From positions 232,931-296,930 of the forward strand of contig JAUJMU010000004.1 of the NCBI GenBank assembly GCA_030446715.1: a DNA stretch of 64,000 nucleotides, in the 5' to 3' direction. Both the position numbers and the translations under genes were made by a program. Source of the DNA: Cytophagales bacterium. GTDB lineage: Bacteria > Bacteroidota > Bacteroidia > Cytophagales > 172606-1. A model generated the notes under the pieces. It had not been told where the DNA came from. It did not search any database and saw only the letters and a program-made list of their open reading frames with translations. Shown piece by piece: positions 9,352-16,396 of this stretch; position 1 is the stretch's first letter, and each line of letters starts with the position of its first letter.

Positions 9352-9685
9352 TCAAGGCAACGTATTAATCTTCGCTGGCAAATACTGCTTCTCATCGATG
9401 GCCTGTAATATCATGGGCAGATATTCTACCTCTGCTAGAAGTAATTCTTCATCTTGCTCCATTAAGGTCAGTTGAAGATTATTGCCCCATATATCGAGTA
9501 ACTGCTTGTCTAACTTTAACAAGGGGATACGATACAGATTTACATTCAGTTGATTTACAGGCTGGGCATTCTTTTTTCCAAAGAGCCGCAGAGTCGTATA
9601 AGTGAAAAGCAGCATCCATTTTAGCCAACTCTATTGTCTCTTCATAACCACAAGTTTTACAACTACGGGTGACCCAAAAATCCAT
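9352..9685 (-). pseudogene. Cassette-borne zinc-ribbon protein, one frame break
   Basis: The N-terminal frame (MDFWVTRSCKTCGYEETIE, then KKECPACKS) has two CxxC pairs spaced like a zinc ribbon, and stops at 9479. The second frame, from about 9540, continues IPLLKLDKQLLDIWGNNLQL to a stop at 9352. The natural protein is the two joined, about 110 residues, with one base lost or gained near 9530-9545. It may bind metal and contact nucleic acid or protein, but no family is recognised. The start lies 30 bases inside the cassette. Confidence 0.55.
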
Positions 9686-9706
9686 TCATTTTATTTTTTT
9701 AATGAA

Positions 9707-9829
9707 ACATAACGCATCAAACGCTGCCGTATACCGTGGCTCAAAGCTGAGGTTTTCCAGCGTTGGCTATGCGGTGAGGCACAGGATTGGCGGCCCGGTT
9801 ATCGGTCAGCGTGGTGTTACCAACAAGTT
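9707..9829 (-). other. attC-like site D
   Basis: Longest of the set at about 120 bp. Inner arms CGCTG-CCG (9724-9731) and CGG-T-CAGCG (9805-9813) pair with one extra base. Outer words: TTGTTGGTAACACC (end of the upstream cassette) and GATGCGTTATGTTTC (start of the next). The central part has GCTATGCGGTGAGGC, shared in variants with sites G and I. Confidence 0.78.
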
Positions 9830-9895
9830 TTGATTTACTTTAAGCTTCACTGTTTACTACAAGATCAAAGTATTTGCCTGCTGTCAGATTCACTT

Positions 9896-10324
9896 TCAAA
9901 TGGAAATAGCATTTACCCCGTCTTCTACTAAATATATTTCCTTTCTCCATTCTGTTGGTTGGCTGCAAGAGCAGCTGATCCATACTTCTTTTTCCCCTTT
10001 ATTGTTTACTACAGCGACATATTGTTTCCAATACTTGTCCAGATTGGAAATAACCCAAACACTCTTCACTTCAGAGTTCCATTCCTGAATAGCCAGTTTC
10101 AGTAGTCTGTCTATTTCCAAAAACTCTTCCTGAGTGATACTGGCTGGTTTACCTCTTTTTGAAAGCCGGCAGTCATAGTTGTAAGGAATAACTGCAATCC
10201 GGGATAAATCACTATTTTGAACCACAGCATCTCTTTTAGCAGGAGATGCTACTACTGGCTTTTCATTGTTCTGAGTACAACTGGCAAAAAGGGATACAAG
10301 CACTGCTGCAAAGACTACTTTCAT
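9896..10324 (-). CDS. Cassette-borne small lipoprotein (142 aa)
   Basis: Begins MKVVFAAVLVSLFASC, a clean lipoprotein signal with Cys at residue 16. The mature part holds NYDCRLSKRG near residues 49-58 and WISCSCSQPTEW near 115-126, so it has three further cysteines. It has no recognised domain. The gene starts 20 bases after the cassette terminus TTACCAACAA and the cassette ends at 9819. It is intact, unlike the neighbouring cassette genes. Confidence 0.65.
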   Translation of the reverse strand: MKVVFAAVLVSLFASCTQNNEKPVVASPAKRDAVVQNSDLSRIAVIPYNYDCRLSKRGKPASITQEEFLEIDRLLKLAIQEWNSEVKSVWVISNLDKYWKQYVAVVNNKGEKEVWISCSCSQPTEWRKEIYLVEDGVNAISI

Positions 10325-10333
10325 TGTTTCTTA

Positions 10334-10344
10334 TTGTTGGTAAC
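10334..10344 (-). other. attC-like site E, part 1 (cut by IS110)
   Basis: TTGTTGGTAAC is the start terminus of the lipoprotein cassette and matches GTTACCAACAA at 9818-9828. Normally CGTATC-type sequence would follow on the plus strand. Here the IS element intervenes and the site resumes at 11719. Confidence 0.7.
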
Positions 10345-10439
10345 CTCTAGCTTGGTGCTATATAATAATTCCAATACCCCTGTTAATACTACTATGATTT
10401 TGTGGGTAAGTGGGTAACTCTGCAAGAGTTATCCATCTT

Positions 10440-10600
10440 ATCCACAAAAAGCGACCGGTGAACTAAGCGCTAACCAGGCGAACGGTCCTACGATACGATA
10501 CAGTCCGGCTGCTTTTATTTTCAGTGAGGAGGAGATCAAATAGATTTTCGGGATAGGAGACAGCCCTAAGAGTAAAATCAGGGCAGTAGTCCAAGGCCCA
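10440..10600 (+). ncRNA. Candidate bridge RNA of the IS110 element
   Basis: Located in the left-end non-coding region. Reading 5' to 3', GCGCTAACC (10467-10475) partly resembles the left target ending GGTAAC. TACGATACG (10489-10497) contains CGATACG, the reverse complement of the right target CGTATCG (11719-11725). ATAGATTT (10540-10547) is identical to the last eight bases of the IS (11711-11718). CTAAGAG (10566-10572) is near the reverse complement of the IS left end CTCTAG. Target loop first and donor loop second is the order known for IS110 bridge RNAs. Limits of the RNA are guesses and folding was not computed. Confidence 0.5.
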
Positions 10601-10639
10601 GTATTGAGGTTTCGATTCAAGACTCACCTTTTACAAACT

Positions 10640-11682
10640 ATGAAAAAACTTTCCTTTACTCAAGCCTATGCCTTTATTTTAGGTATTGATGTTTCCAAAG
10701 AAAGCCTGGACGCGTGTCTGATCCGTACTGCTGACGGGCAGGTGTTTGAACAGAAGTTTAACAATCCCGAAGGCTTTAAGAAAATGAAAGCCTGGATGCG
10801 TCAGCAGGGCTCACAGGCAGACGCTGACACGCTTACCTGTATGGAGCACACCGGCTTGTATACCAGAAGACTGGTTCACTATCTGCTCGGCCGCAGGTGC
10901 ACGTGTGGCTGGAAAGCGCCCTGCAGATCAAGCGCAGCATGGGTCTTGTCAGGGCAAGGACGATAAGATTGATGCTCAACGGATCGCAAGATATGCCCTT
11001 TTGCAGCCCGACAAGGCCGTTTTGGTGAACCTCACTGGCACAACGCTGGAGAAACTCAAAGACCTTCAGGCCAACCGTACCCGTTTGCTCAAAGCCTTGC
11101 ACAGTTTGAAAGTGGCCATCAAAGAATTGCTCAAAGTGGACACCGAATCGGGCAAAACCCTGGAGAAAGTAAACAAACAAGCCATCCAGGGGCTCCAAAC
11201 AGCCTGGGAACAGGTGGAAGAAAAAGATGGCTGAATTCATTGAAAAGGATGATGAGCTCAAACGAAAGTACGATCTGCTCACTTCCATCAAGGGCGTAGG
11301 CAAGGTACTGGCTGTTTCCCTTCTGATTTACACCAACGGCTTTGCCAAACTACTGGATGCCCGTAAACTGGCCTGCTACAGCGGAGTGGCACCCTTTGAG
11401 CATAAAAGCGGGACGAGTGTCTTTGGACCAACCGGCGTATCCCAGTTTGCCAACAAGGACCTCAAACGGTACTGCACCTGGCCGCAATCAGCAGTGTGTG
11501 TCACAACCAGGAACTCAAGGCGTATTTCAGCGGAAAGTCAAAGAGGGGTAAAGAAAATGAGCGTGATCAACGCTGTCCGTAACAAGCTCCTTCACCAGAT
11601 CGTGGCCGTCATCAAACGCGGTACCCCTTATGAACTCCGACTCCCTGATACCATGAAACAGACTAAAGTAGAAGTTGGATAA
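10640..11682 (+). pseudogene. IS110 transposase (DEDD), multiply frame-shifted
   Basis: Starts MKKLSFTQAYAFILGIDVSKE (Asp of the first DEDD motif), then CMEHTGLY (Glu), then GKDDKIDAQRIARYAL (two Asp), and a C-terminal Transposase_20 part SIKGVGKVLAVSLL with AGVAPFE-like YSGVAPFEHKSG. Homology hops between frames near 10895, 10955, 11225, 11485 and 11535, several at short homopolymers, so no intact reading frame exists. Full length would be about 345 residues, normal for the family. Either the element is dead or the read quality here is poor. Confidence 0.8.
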
Positions 11683-11718
11683 AAAAGAGGCAATATCGCT
11701 TGCTCAAGTCATAGATTT

Positions 11719-11806
11719 CGTATCGAGTGCAGCCGTCCAACCGTGGCCTCATGCGTCAGCTCTGCGGGTTCCAGCGGCCCGGTGGCGGCCTGCACGGTGT
11801 TTGGCA
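11719..11806 (-). other. attC-like site E, part 2
   Basis: Continues the site cut by the IS. The arms GTGCAG-CCG (11727-11735) and CGG-C-CTGCAC (11786-11795) pair with one extra base. It ends with GTGTTTGGCA on the plus strand. Its sequence is closest to site F. Confidence 0.72.
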
Positions 11807-12111
11807 TACCCTTTCATCTTCATCTTTTTCTTCGTCTGGTCACGGATTCAGTCGTCTTTCCGTATTTGCTTCCGTCCCGCCAAACGTCTTTTTTATCTGT
11901 TCGATGGCTGGCGTTTTTTCACTTGCTTCTGCGTTTTCCCAAGTCACCAAACGTGTTTTATTCTTTGGTTGTCTTTCGGCAAGTTTTCCTGTTCGGTCTT
12001 GTTTTTCCTCACGCAGCCGTCTGTTCTATTCGTTCGGCTCGGCCTTGTCAATCTTTCCCGACTTTCGCTTCCTAACGCCAAACGTGTTGTTTTTTCTCCG
12101 GTTGCCACTAA
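11800..12111 (-). other. Cassette without a convincing gene, copy 1
   Basis: About 310 bp between sites E and G. On the minus strand it is purine-rich and contains the word ACGTTTGG four times at irregular spacing (for example 12080s, 11950s, 11880s). A 61-residue frame on the minus strand (12129-11944) exists but begins in the neighbouring site, and its translation is not clearly conserved in copy 2. DNA-level similarity to 12859-13179 is obvious (GGCATACCCTTTC at one end, CCGGTTGCC at the other, CCAAACGTCTTTTTxAT inside). It may encode a small RNA or a degraded protein. Confidence 0.6.
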
Positions 12112-12197
12112 CGCATCGAAAACCCACAACGGCGTGCCCTCAAGCTGGGCAATGCGGTGAGGCGGGCCGCTGGACGTTGGGTTTGGTGTTGCCTGCA
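12105..12197 (-). other. attC-like site G
   Basis: Arms AACCCACAACG (12121-12131) and CGTTGGGTT (12175-12183) pair with one extra base. Outer words: TGCAGGCAACACC (end of the GNAT cassette) and GATGCGTTAGTGGCA (start of the non-coding cassette) on the minus strand. Confidence 0.78.
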
Positions 12198-12210
12198 GTA
12201 TGTTATCCTT

Positions 12211-12747
12211 TCAATCTTGTTTATTGTATCGCTCCCTGTAGTCCTCAGCTCTGATTTCATAATAGGCCTGCTCACATCCATACTGAATTCTATGATCGAC
12301 GTATTTCATTCCGATTTTCTCCAGTACCCTTCGTGATGCGATGTTATCCGGATGAGTGGATGAGACAATTTTAGTCAGGTGTAAAGTCTCAAAACCATAC
12401 TTTAGCAAACCAACCGATGCTTCGGTTGCGTATCCCTGGTTCCAGTATTGTTTCAGAAAGCGGTAGCCTACTTCTACTTCCGTTGTATTATCATAGTGAA
12501 CCAGTCCACTTGCTCCGACAAAGCTGTTACCGTTTTTAAGCGTCGTTGCCCAAATGCCCGGAGCCTGGTTTCTTACGTAGTGTGATATGAGCATGTCTAA
12601 CTCTTTTCCCATTTGTTGTTGATCTCTCGTTGAGCCGTCCCCTACATATCTCATTATCTGAGGATCACTGTTCATCAGAAACAGGTCCGAGTAATCATCT
12701 TTGTGAATTTGGCGAAGTAGTAGTCTTTCCGTCTCCAAGATTTTCAT
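12211..12747 (-). CDS. GNAT N-acetyltransferase, RimJ/RimL type (178 aa), in a cassette
   Basis: Begins MKILETERLLLRQIHKDDY, the typical start of acetyltransferase_3 proteins. It has the acetyl-CoA region around GYRFLKQYWNQGYATEA (residues 92-108, with the Q/RxxGxA loop as NQGYAT) and SSTHPDNIASRRVLEKIGM further on. It would move an acetyl group from acetyl-CoA to an amine such as a protein N-terminus or a small molecule. GNATs are among the commonest cargo of integron cassettes, which fits its setting. The cassette limits are GTTGCCTGCA words at 12188 and 12771-12780. The frame is intact. Confidence 0.88.
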   Translation of the reverse strand: MKILETERLLLRQIHKDDYSDLFLMNSDPQIMRYVGDGSTRDQQQMGKELDMLISHYVRNQAPGIWATTLKNGNSFVGASGLVHYDNTTEVEVGYRFLKQYWNQGYATEASVGLLKYGFETLHLTKIVSSTHPDNIASRRVLEKIGMKYVDHRIQYGCEQAYYEIRAEDYRERYNKQD

Positions 12748-12770
12748 CAGTTACGTCTTATGAGTTCTAT

Positions 12771-12870
12771 TGCAGGCAACGTATCAAGTGCAGCCGGAAC
12801 CGTGTGCTACTGGCGTCGGCTTTGCGGTGGAGCGCACCGGTTACCGGACTGCACGGTGTTGTGGGCATAC
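12771..12870 (-). other. attC-like site F
   Basis: Best-formed site of the set: GTGCAG-CCGG-AACC (12788-12801) pairs with GGTT-A-CCGG-A-CTGCAC (12839-12853), with two extra single bases on one strand. Extrahelical bases of this kind mark the recombinogenic strand in true attC sites. Confidence 0.8.
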
Positions 12871-13179
12871 CCTTTCTCCTTTTATTCTTTTTTCATTTCA
12901 TTCGTTTCCTTCCGGCTCTCGTGGTTTCTTCAAGCCACTTTCCCGGCCGCCAAACGTCTTTTTGATTCATTCGCTGACTTACGACTTTTTCATTTGTTTC
13001 TGTATTGTTTCTGGTCGGAGCCGTTTTCATCCATTCGTTGGCTTCCGCTAAAATCTCTTGCTCTCGGGCTTTTCCGTTTCACAGCCGTTCAATTTCTTCC
13101 GTTCGGCTCGGAACTTTCTGGCTTCTCGTGCTTTAGCTTCCCCACACCAAACGTCTTTGTTTTTCCGGTTGCCCACAAC
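12859..13179 (-). other. Cassette without a convincing gene, copy 2
   Basis: About 320 bp with termini GTTGTGGGCA and TGCCCACAAC. Homologous at DNA level to the 11800-12111 cassette. It carries ACGTTTGG words near 12955 and 13150 and an AAGAGCCGAACGG-like block. A minus-strand frame of 62 residues (13236-13048) again starts in the neighbouring site. It is similarly purine-rich on the minus strand. No protein family recognised. Confidence 0.6.
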
Positions 13180-13268
13180 GTAACAAATACCCCCGCACAC
13201 CGTGTGCTCCTGCTGTGGCCCTGCGCTTTGGCGCACCGGTTGTCGGCGGGTGTGGTGTTATGGGCAAT
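13170..13268 (-). other. attC-like site H
   Basis: Arms CCCGCACACCG (13193-13203) and CGGCGGGTGTGG (13244-13255) pair imperfectly. Outer words: TTGCCCATAACACC (end of the next upstream cassette) and TTACGTTGTGGGCA (start of the non-coding cassette) on the minus strand. Confidence 0.76.
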
Positions 13269-13289
13269 TCTTACTCTTTAAATCCTTTT

Positions 13290-13901
13290 TTATTCTTGTT
13301 GCGTGATTTCTGATTCAACACCATATTTTACCCCGGCTTGGGCAAAGAAGGCTTTCAGTAAGTCAAACTTCTCGGCACAAAAATCACCGGCATTGACCTT
13401 CTTTGAGCTTACCCGGTATTGGTCACAAGCGAAACAAAGTTCAATATAAGCAAAGCCTCTCCCTTTGTCATCTTCAAAAACAATGGCGTTTCTGGGTTCG
13501 TAGCATCTTGCTTTAGAATATAAATGGAATACTCCTCGATAACCTGTATTGTAGAGGATATCAGTGAGCGAATCCACCTGAGCCGCTGAAAGCGTCTCCA
13601 CCTGCTCTACATTAGAGTAGTCAACGTAGCCCCTGCGGGTAGGTACTTGCCCACCCATCACTACACCGGGTGGTTGTTTAAAGGAGATGAGTTTGATGTG
13701 TTTTGCTTTGCTGAATGGCAGAAAAGTTAATCTTTCTTCAGGTGAGTATTTGTCTTGCCGAATGCAGTGGAAGTTCCGTTTACTTGCAGCTTCCTCTTCA
13801 TCGGTTAACGGCCTTACTGGACCCGGCAATGGCCGAAGTTGCCCATAGGAAAGGAAGGGCAACATAACAATTATCAGAGAGAATATTTTACCTATCGTCA
13901 T
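13290..13901 (-). CDS. Cassette-borne secreted hypothetical protein (about 203 aa)
   Basis: The start chosen is MTIGKIFSLIIVMLPFLSYG at 13901, which gives a clean signal peptide. An upstream ATG at 13934 falls inside the cassette terminus and is less likely. The mature part contains PPGVVMGGQVPTRRGYVDYS, a CYEPRNAIVF segment and an ELCFACDQYRVSS segment (a CxxC pair). It is probably periplasmic or secreted. No family recognised. The cassette termini match over 12 bases (GTTATGGGCAAT), the longest in the array. Confidence 0.65.
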   Translation of the reverse strand: MTIGKIFSLIIVMLPFLSYGQLRPLPGPVRPLTDEEEAASKRNFHCIRQDKYSPEERLTFLPFSKAKHIKLISFKQPPGVVMGGQVPTRRGYVDYSNVEQVETLSAAQVDSLTDILYNTGYRGVFHLYSKARCYEPRNAIVFEDDKGRGFAYIELCFACDQYRVSSKKVNAGDFCAEKFDLLKAFFAQAGVKYGVESEITQQE

Positions 13902-13927
13902 CAATGTTCGTCGCTTATTGCTTCTAT

Positions 13928-14024
13928 TGCCCATAACGGAACATGGCCACCCGGCGGCATCGCCTCCAGTGTTAGCAATGCGGTAAGGCGGCGTGCTGAC
14001 CGGCTTGGCTGGTGTTATAGCCTA
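13928..14024 (-). other. attC-like site I
   Basis: Arms GCCA-CCCGG (13946-13954) and CCGGCTTGGC (14000-14009) pair imperfectly. Outer words: GGCTATAACACC (end of the first cassette) and GTTCCGTTATGGGC (start of the second) on the minus strand. The centre GCAATGCGGTAAGGCGG is shared with sites D and G. Confidence 0.76.
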
Positions 14025-14028
14025 TTTT

Positions 14029-14625
14029 TCATTTTTCAGATATAATGCAATTGGTATATCCAACTATCACAACAGCTTCTTTTTTCCTGTTTTTATTGGT
14101 TCTGTTGCGTGACAAAGAGAACATTGGTACATCGACAGTCTTGTCAAAGTAAAATGAAGCGAACTCTTCCTTCGGCTCGTAGTCTTTATCACGGGTTAAT
14201 TCTCTTTCCGTTCGGGTAGCCAACTTTCGCCACTGCTCCTGTAAAGCATCGTAAGCTTCATCGGCCTTGGTCTGGTTCTCGAAAAATAAGGTTAGATGAA
14301 TCTCGAAGCAGTCCACAATTGAATTAGGAAATTCTTCGCGTGGAAGGGTTGGTTCTTTTTTGAACGAAAGCTGGACTTTTGTACAATCAAAATAAGGATG
14401 CTGTTTGTAATCCTTCTTGTATTGGTCAATCCACCATCCGGTTCCCGGTATCTCGGTAGCCCAACCTTCTGCCTGCTGTTTTTTGAGTTCTTCGATTACC
14501 GCTTGACTGCTTTCCGTTAGAGGAAGATTCAAAAATACCCGCTTCAGCTCGTTTTCCATATTCAATTCTTGTGCCTTACCATGCCAAGACCAAATCATCA
14601 CTACAATGAGGACAAACTGCTTCAT
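14029..14625 (-). CDS. First-cassette secreted hypothetical protein (198 aa)
   Basis: MKQFVLIVVMIWSWHGKAQE is a short signal peptide with a likely cleavage after GKA. The mature part is charged and probably alpha/beta (EIHLTLFFENQTKADEAYDAL in the middle, KEAVVIVGYTNCI near the end). It contains a FASFYFDKTVDVPMFSLSR segment. No recognised domain. The gene fills the cassette 14013-14644, whose outer end has no attC-like site behind it, so this is the cassette nearest the presumed integration end. Confidence 0.65.
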   Translation of the reverse strand: MKQFVLIVVMIWSWHGKAQELNMENELKRVFLNLPLTESSQAVIEELKKQQAEGWATEIPGTGWWIDQYKKDYKQHPYFDCTKVQLSFKKEPTLPREEFPNSIVDCFEIHLTLFFENQTKADEAYDALQEQWRKLATRTERELTRDKDYEPKEEFASFYFDKTVDVPMFSLSRNRTNKNRKKEAVVIVGYTNCIISEK

Positions 14626-14710
14626 TCATTTAATTGGCTATAACACCCCAATATACGACATACGTCGTTTATCCGCCCTGTACCCGAAGTCTATTCCCTT
14701 AGCCCTCCGA

Positions 14711-15626
14711 CTACTTCTTTTCCTTCCTCCCTTTCTTTTCCAGATAGTCGAATCTGAGAATAAAGCCGTCTTCTCCCCTGCCTTCACTGGAAAGGTACAG
14801 GTCGCTGCCGGGCGAAAAGCAGATGCCCTCCGGTTGCCTAAGCATCCGCGGGCTCAGATTCACGGCTGCCAGAATACCGCCCTGGCGGCTCAGCACCAGC
14901 AGCTTCCTGCCTTCCGAAGCTACCACGTACAGCTCGCCGGTAAGCGGGTGAACGGCAATGCCGGAGGGTTTGAACACTACCTTTTCCTTCTTCTTGCCGG
15001 ACTTCTTTTCCTTCACGAAGGCTTCCAGCGCCTCCTGCCGGATGGTCATAAACGGCTCGGGCAGCCATTTTCCCCGCGCCGGGCTGTAGGCGTAGATGAG
15101 CTTGTCGGTCAGCAGGCCGTCCAGCGAATCGCGCTGCGTCTTGAGGACCAGCAGCAGGTTGCGGCTGACCGGGTCGTAGCCCAGCCCCTCCACGTCCACC
15201 CCGCCGCTGACGGGCAGCGGGGTAGAGAATACCTGGGGATCATCTTCCAGCGAGGCAAACCGCAGCAAGGTACCGTCGCTCCGGACCACGTACAGGCTGT
15301 CGCCGACCCACTCCACGCCTTCGTAGTCACCGCCACGGCCAAACTTTATGCGTCTGGTGACTTTATCGGTTTCGGGGTCGTAGATAAACGCGGCCCGATT
15401 CGTCCTGCACGCAGGCCAGTTGGTTTTCCCCGAGCCACGACAGGCCCGAAATCTCTTCCAGCTCTTCGCCGAGAAAGTACTTTTTGCCGGGCCGGTCAAA
15501 ATCGTACGACAGCTGGTATTTTTCCGGAACCAGTTCTTCGTTGTTGTAGGTTTTCCTGCGGCTCAGCTCGCAGCCGGCCGCGGCCAGGAAACCGGAAACC
15601 AGTATCCAGAGAAAACTTTTCTTCAT
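14711..15626 (-). CDS. SdiA-regulated-like lipoprotein, one frame break
   Basis: Starts at 15626 with a lipoprotein signal (MKKSFLWILVSGFLAAAGC). The pattern of a YjiK/SdiA-regulated beta-propeller follows: EEISGLSWLGENQLACVQDE, YEGVEWVGDSLYVV, VDVEGLGYDPVSRNLLLV, PSGIAVHPLTGELYVVAS and QPEGICFSPGSDLYLSSE. The frame breaks near 15395 just after CVQDESG, where one base must be removed or two added to join AFIYDPETDK. The restored product is about 305 residues. Family members are exported propellers of uncertain activity, possibly phytase- or esterase-like. It is transcribed away from udk. Confidence 0.8.
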
Positions 15627-15738
15627 CCGTTGCTCTTCATCCCATTGATGAACAGGCAATATCCCGAAAGTTTGGCACTCCGCCAACCGGCCGTCAGTAG
15701 CAGGAGTAAGCCGGAAAAGACGTAGATTTGAGCCCGTT

Positions 15739-16356
15739 ATGACCTCTACTCCTTTTATCGTAGGTATCACCGGCGGCAGTGGTTCGGGCAAAACCCTGTT
15801 CTTGCGGCAATTGATGAATGCCTTTACGCCCGGCCAGATCTGCCTGATCTCTCAGGACAATTACTACCGGCCACGAGAGGAGCAGCCCCTCGACGAAAAC
15901 GGCACCTGCAACTTCGATACCCCCCTTTCCATTGACTTTGAACTGTATGCCAGCCATATCCGCACTCTGCGCGACGGCAAGCGGGTCGAAAAGCTGGAGT
16001 ACACCTTCAACAATCATAAGGTAAAGCCGGAAATGCTGGTTTTTGAACCCAGCCCCGTAATTGTGGTAGAAGGTCTTTTTGTTTTTTACTTTGCCGAAAT
16101 CGCCGGACTGCTCGACCTGAAGGTGTTCATTGATGCGCCCAGCTACCTGATGATGAAGCGCCGCATCGTGCGGGACCGCGACGAACGGGGCTACGACCTT
16201 GCCGATGTGCTGTACCGCTACGAGAAGCACGTAATGCCTGCCTACGAAAAATACATTGCTCCCTTTAAATCCGACGCCGACATCATCGTACCCAACAACC
16301 TGCACTTTGAACGGGCCCTGGACATGCTGATCACGTATCTGAAGGGGAAAGTTTGA
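15739..16356 (+). CDS. udk: Uridine kinase
   Basis: A 205-residue P-loop kinase that phosphorylates uridine (and cytidine) with NTP in pyrimidine salvage. The Walker A is GGSGSGKT at residues 12-19. Other family marks are SQDNYYRP (about 39-46), FDTPLSIDF, VVEGLFVFY (Walker B region near 112-120) and the lid RRIVRDRDERG (about 136-146) with the paired Arg residues. Length and motifs are normal. It is divergent from the SdiA-like gene (the two starts are about 110 bp apart) and convergent with the histidine kinase, with a palindromic repeat in the 40 bp between their stops. Confidence 0.93.
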   Translation: MTSTPFIVGITGGSGSGKTLFLRQLMNAFTPGQICLISQDNYYRPREEQPLDENGTCNFDTPLSIDFELYASHIRTLRDGKRVEKLEYTFNNHKVKPEMLVFEPSPVIVVEGLFVFYFAEIAGLLDLKVFIDAPSYLMMKRRIVRDRDERGYDLADVLYRYEKHVMPAYEKYIAPFKSDADIIVPNNLHFERALDMLITYLKGKV

Positions 16357-16382
16357 AGAGACGCCATGCATGGCGTCTGTAC
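16357..16382. repeat. GACGCCATGCATGGCGTC palindromic repeat, copy 1
   Basis: Perfect 18 bp palindrome at 16360-16377, flanked by AGA on one side and TGTAC on the other. It lies between convergent genes and could act as a two-way terminator or a REP-like element. Three further copies are at 31150, 39650 and 39880. Confidence 0.75.
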
Positions 16383-16396
16383 CCGAGGAGGTGTTG

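Larger units (their letters stand above)
10345..11718 (+). mobile_element. IS110-family insertion sequence inside an attC-like site
   Basis: Joining 10344 to 11719 restores TTGGTAAC-GTATCGAG, a normal attC-like start, so the element is about 1,374 bp with its edges defined to within one base (a C is shared). It inserted exactly at the recombination core. Composition: ~295 bases of left-end non-coding DNA, a DEDD transposase gene, and a short right end. There are no long terminal inverted repeats and no target duplication, as expected for IS110. The long non-coding left end places it in the IS110 group (bridge RNA upstream of the transposase) rather than IS1111. Some IS1111 relatives are known to target attC sites. 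Confidence 0.8.
7427..14644 (-). mobile_element. Integron-like gene cassette array (about ten cassettes, no integrase in view)
   Basis: All genes here lie on the minus strand. They are separated by nine related ~90-120 bp sites that start (minus strand) with AACACC after the gene and end with CGTT before the next gene. Each cassette starts with a GTT-word and ends with its exact reverse complement: GTTATAGCC, GTTATGGGCAAT, GTTGTGGGCA, GTTGCCTGCA, GTTACCAACAA, GTTATGTTTC, GTTAGCTTCC, GTTAGCTGTG. That is what is expected if each cassette once closed as a circle and inserted at a G^TT, as in integrons (attC R'/R''). The sites also carry inner complementary arms with extra unpaired bases. Boundaries: first cassette terminus at 14644; the last at about 7427, where an ACAGGTAA-like end remains but no attC-like site. 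No tyrosine recombinase is present, so this would be classed as a cassette array lacking an integrase. Confidence 0.75.

Noticed and set aside
10640-11682. Programmed frameshifting in the IS transposase
   Set aside because: About five breaks at unrelated spots, several in homopolymers. IS110 enzymes are made from one frame, so error or decay fits better.
11675-13281. Long plus-strand open frames (for example 11675-12254, 12760-13281) across the cassette region
   Set aside because: They run across two attC-like sites and antisense to the cassette genes, and are rich in Phe/Ser/Arg from C/T-rich DNA, the usual shadow of a purine-rich opposite strand.
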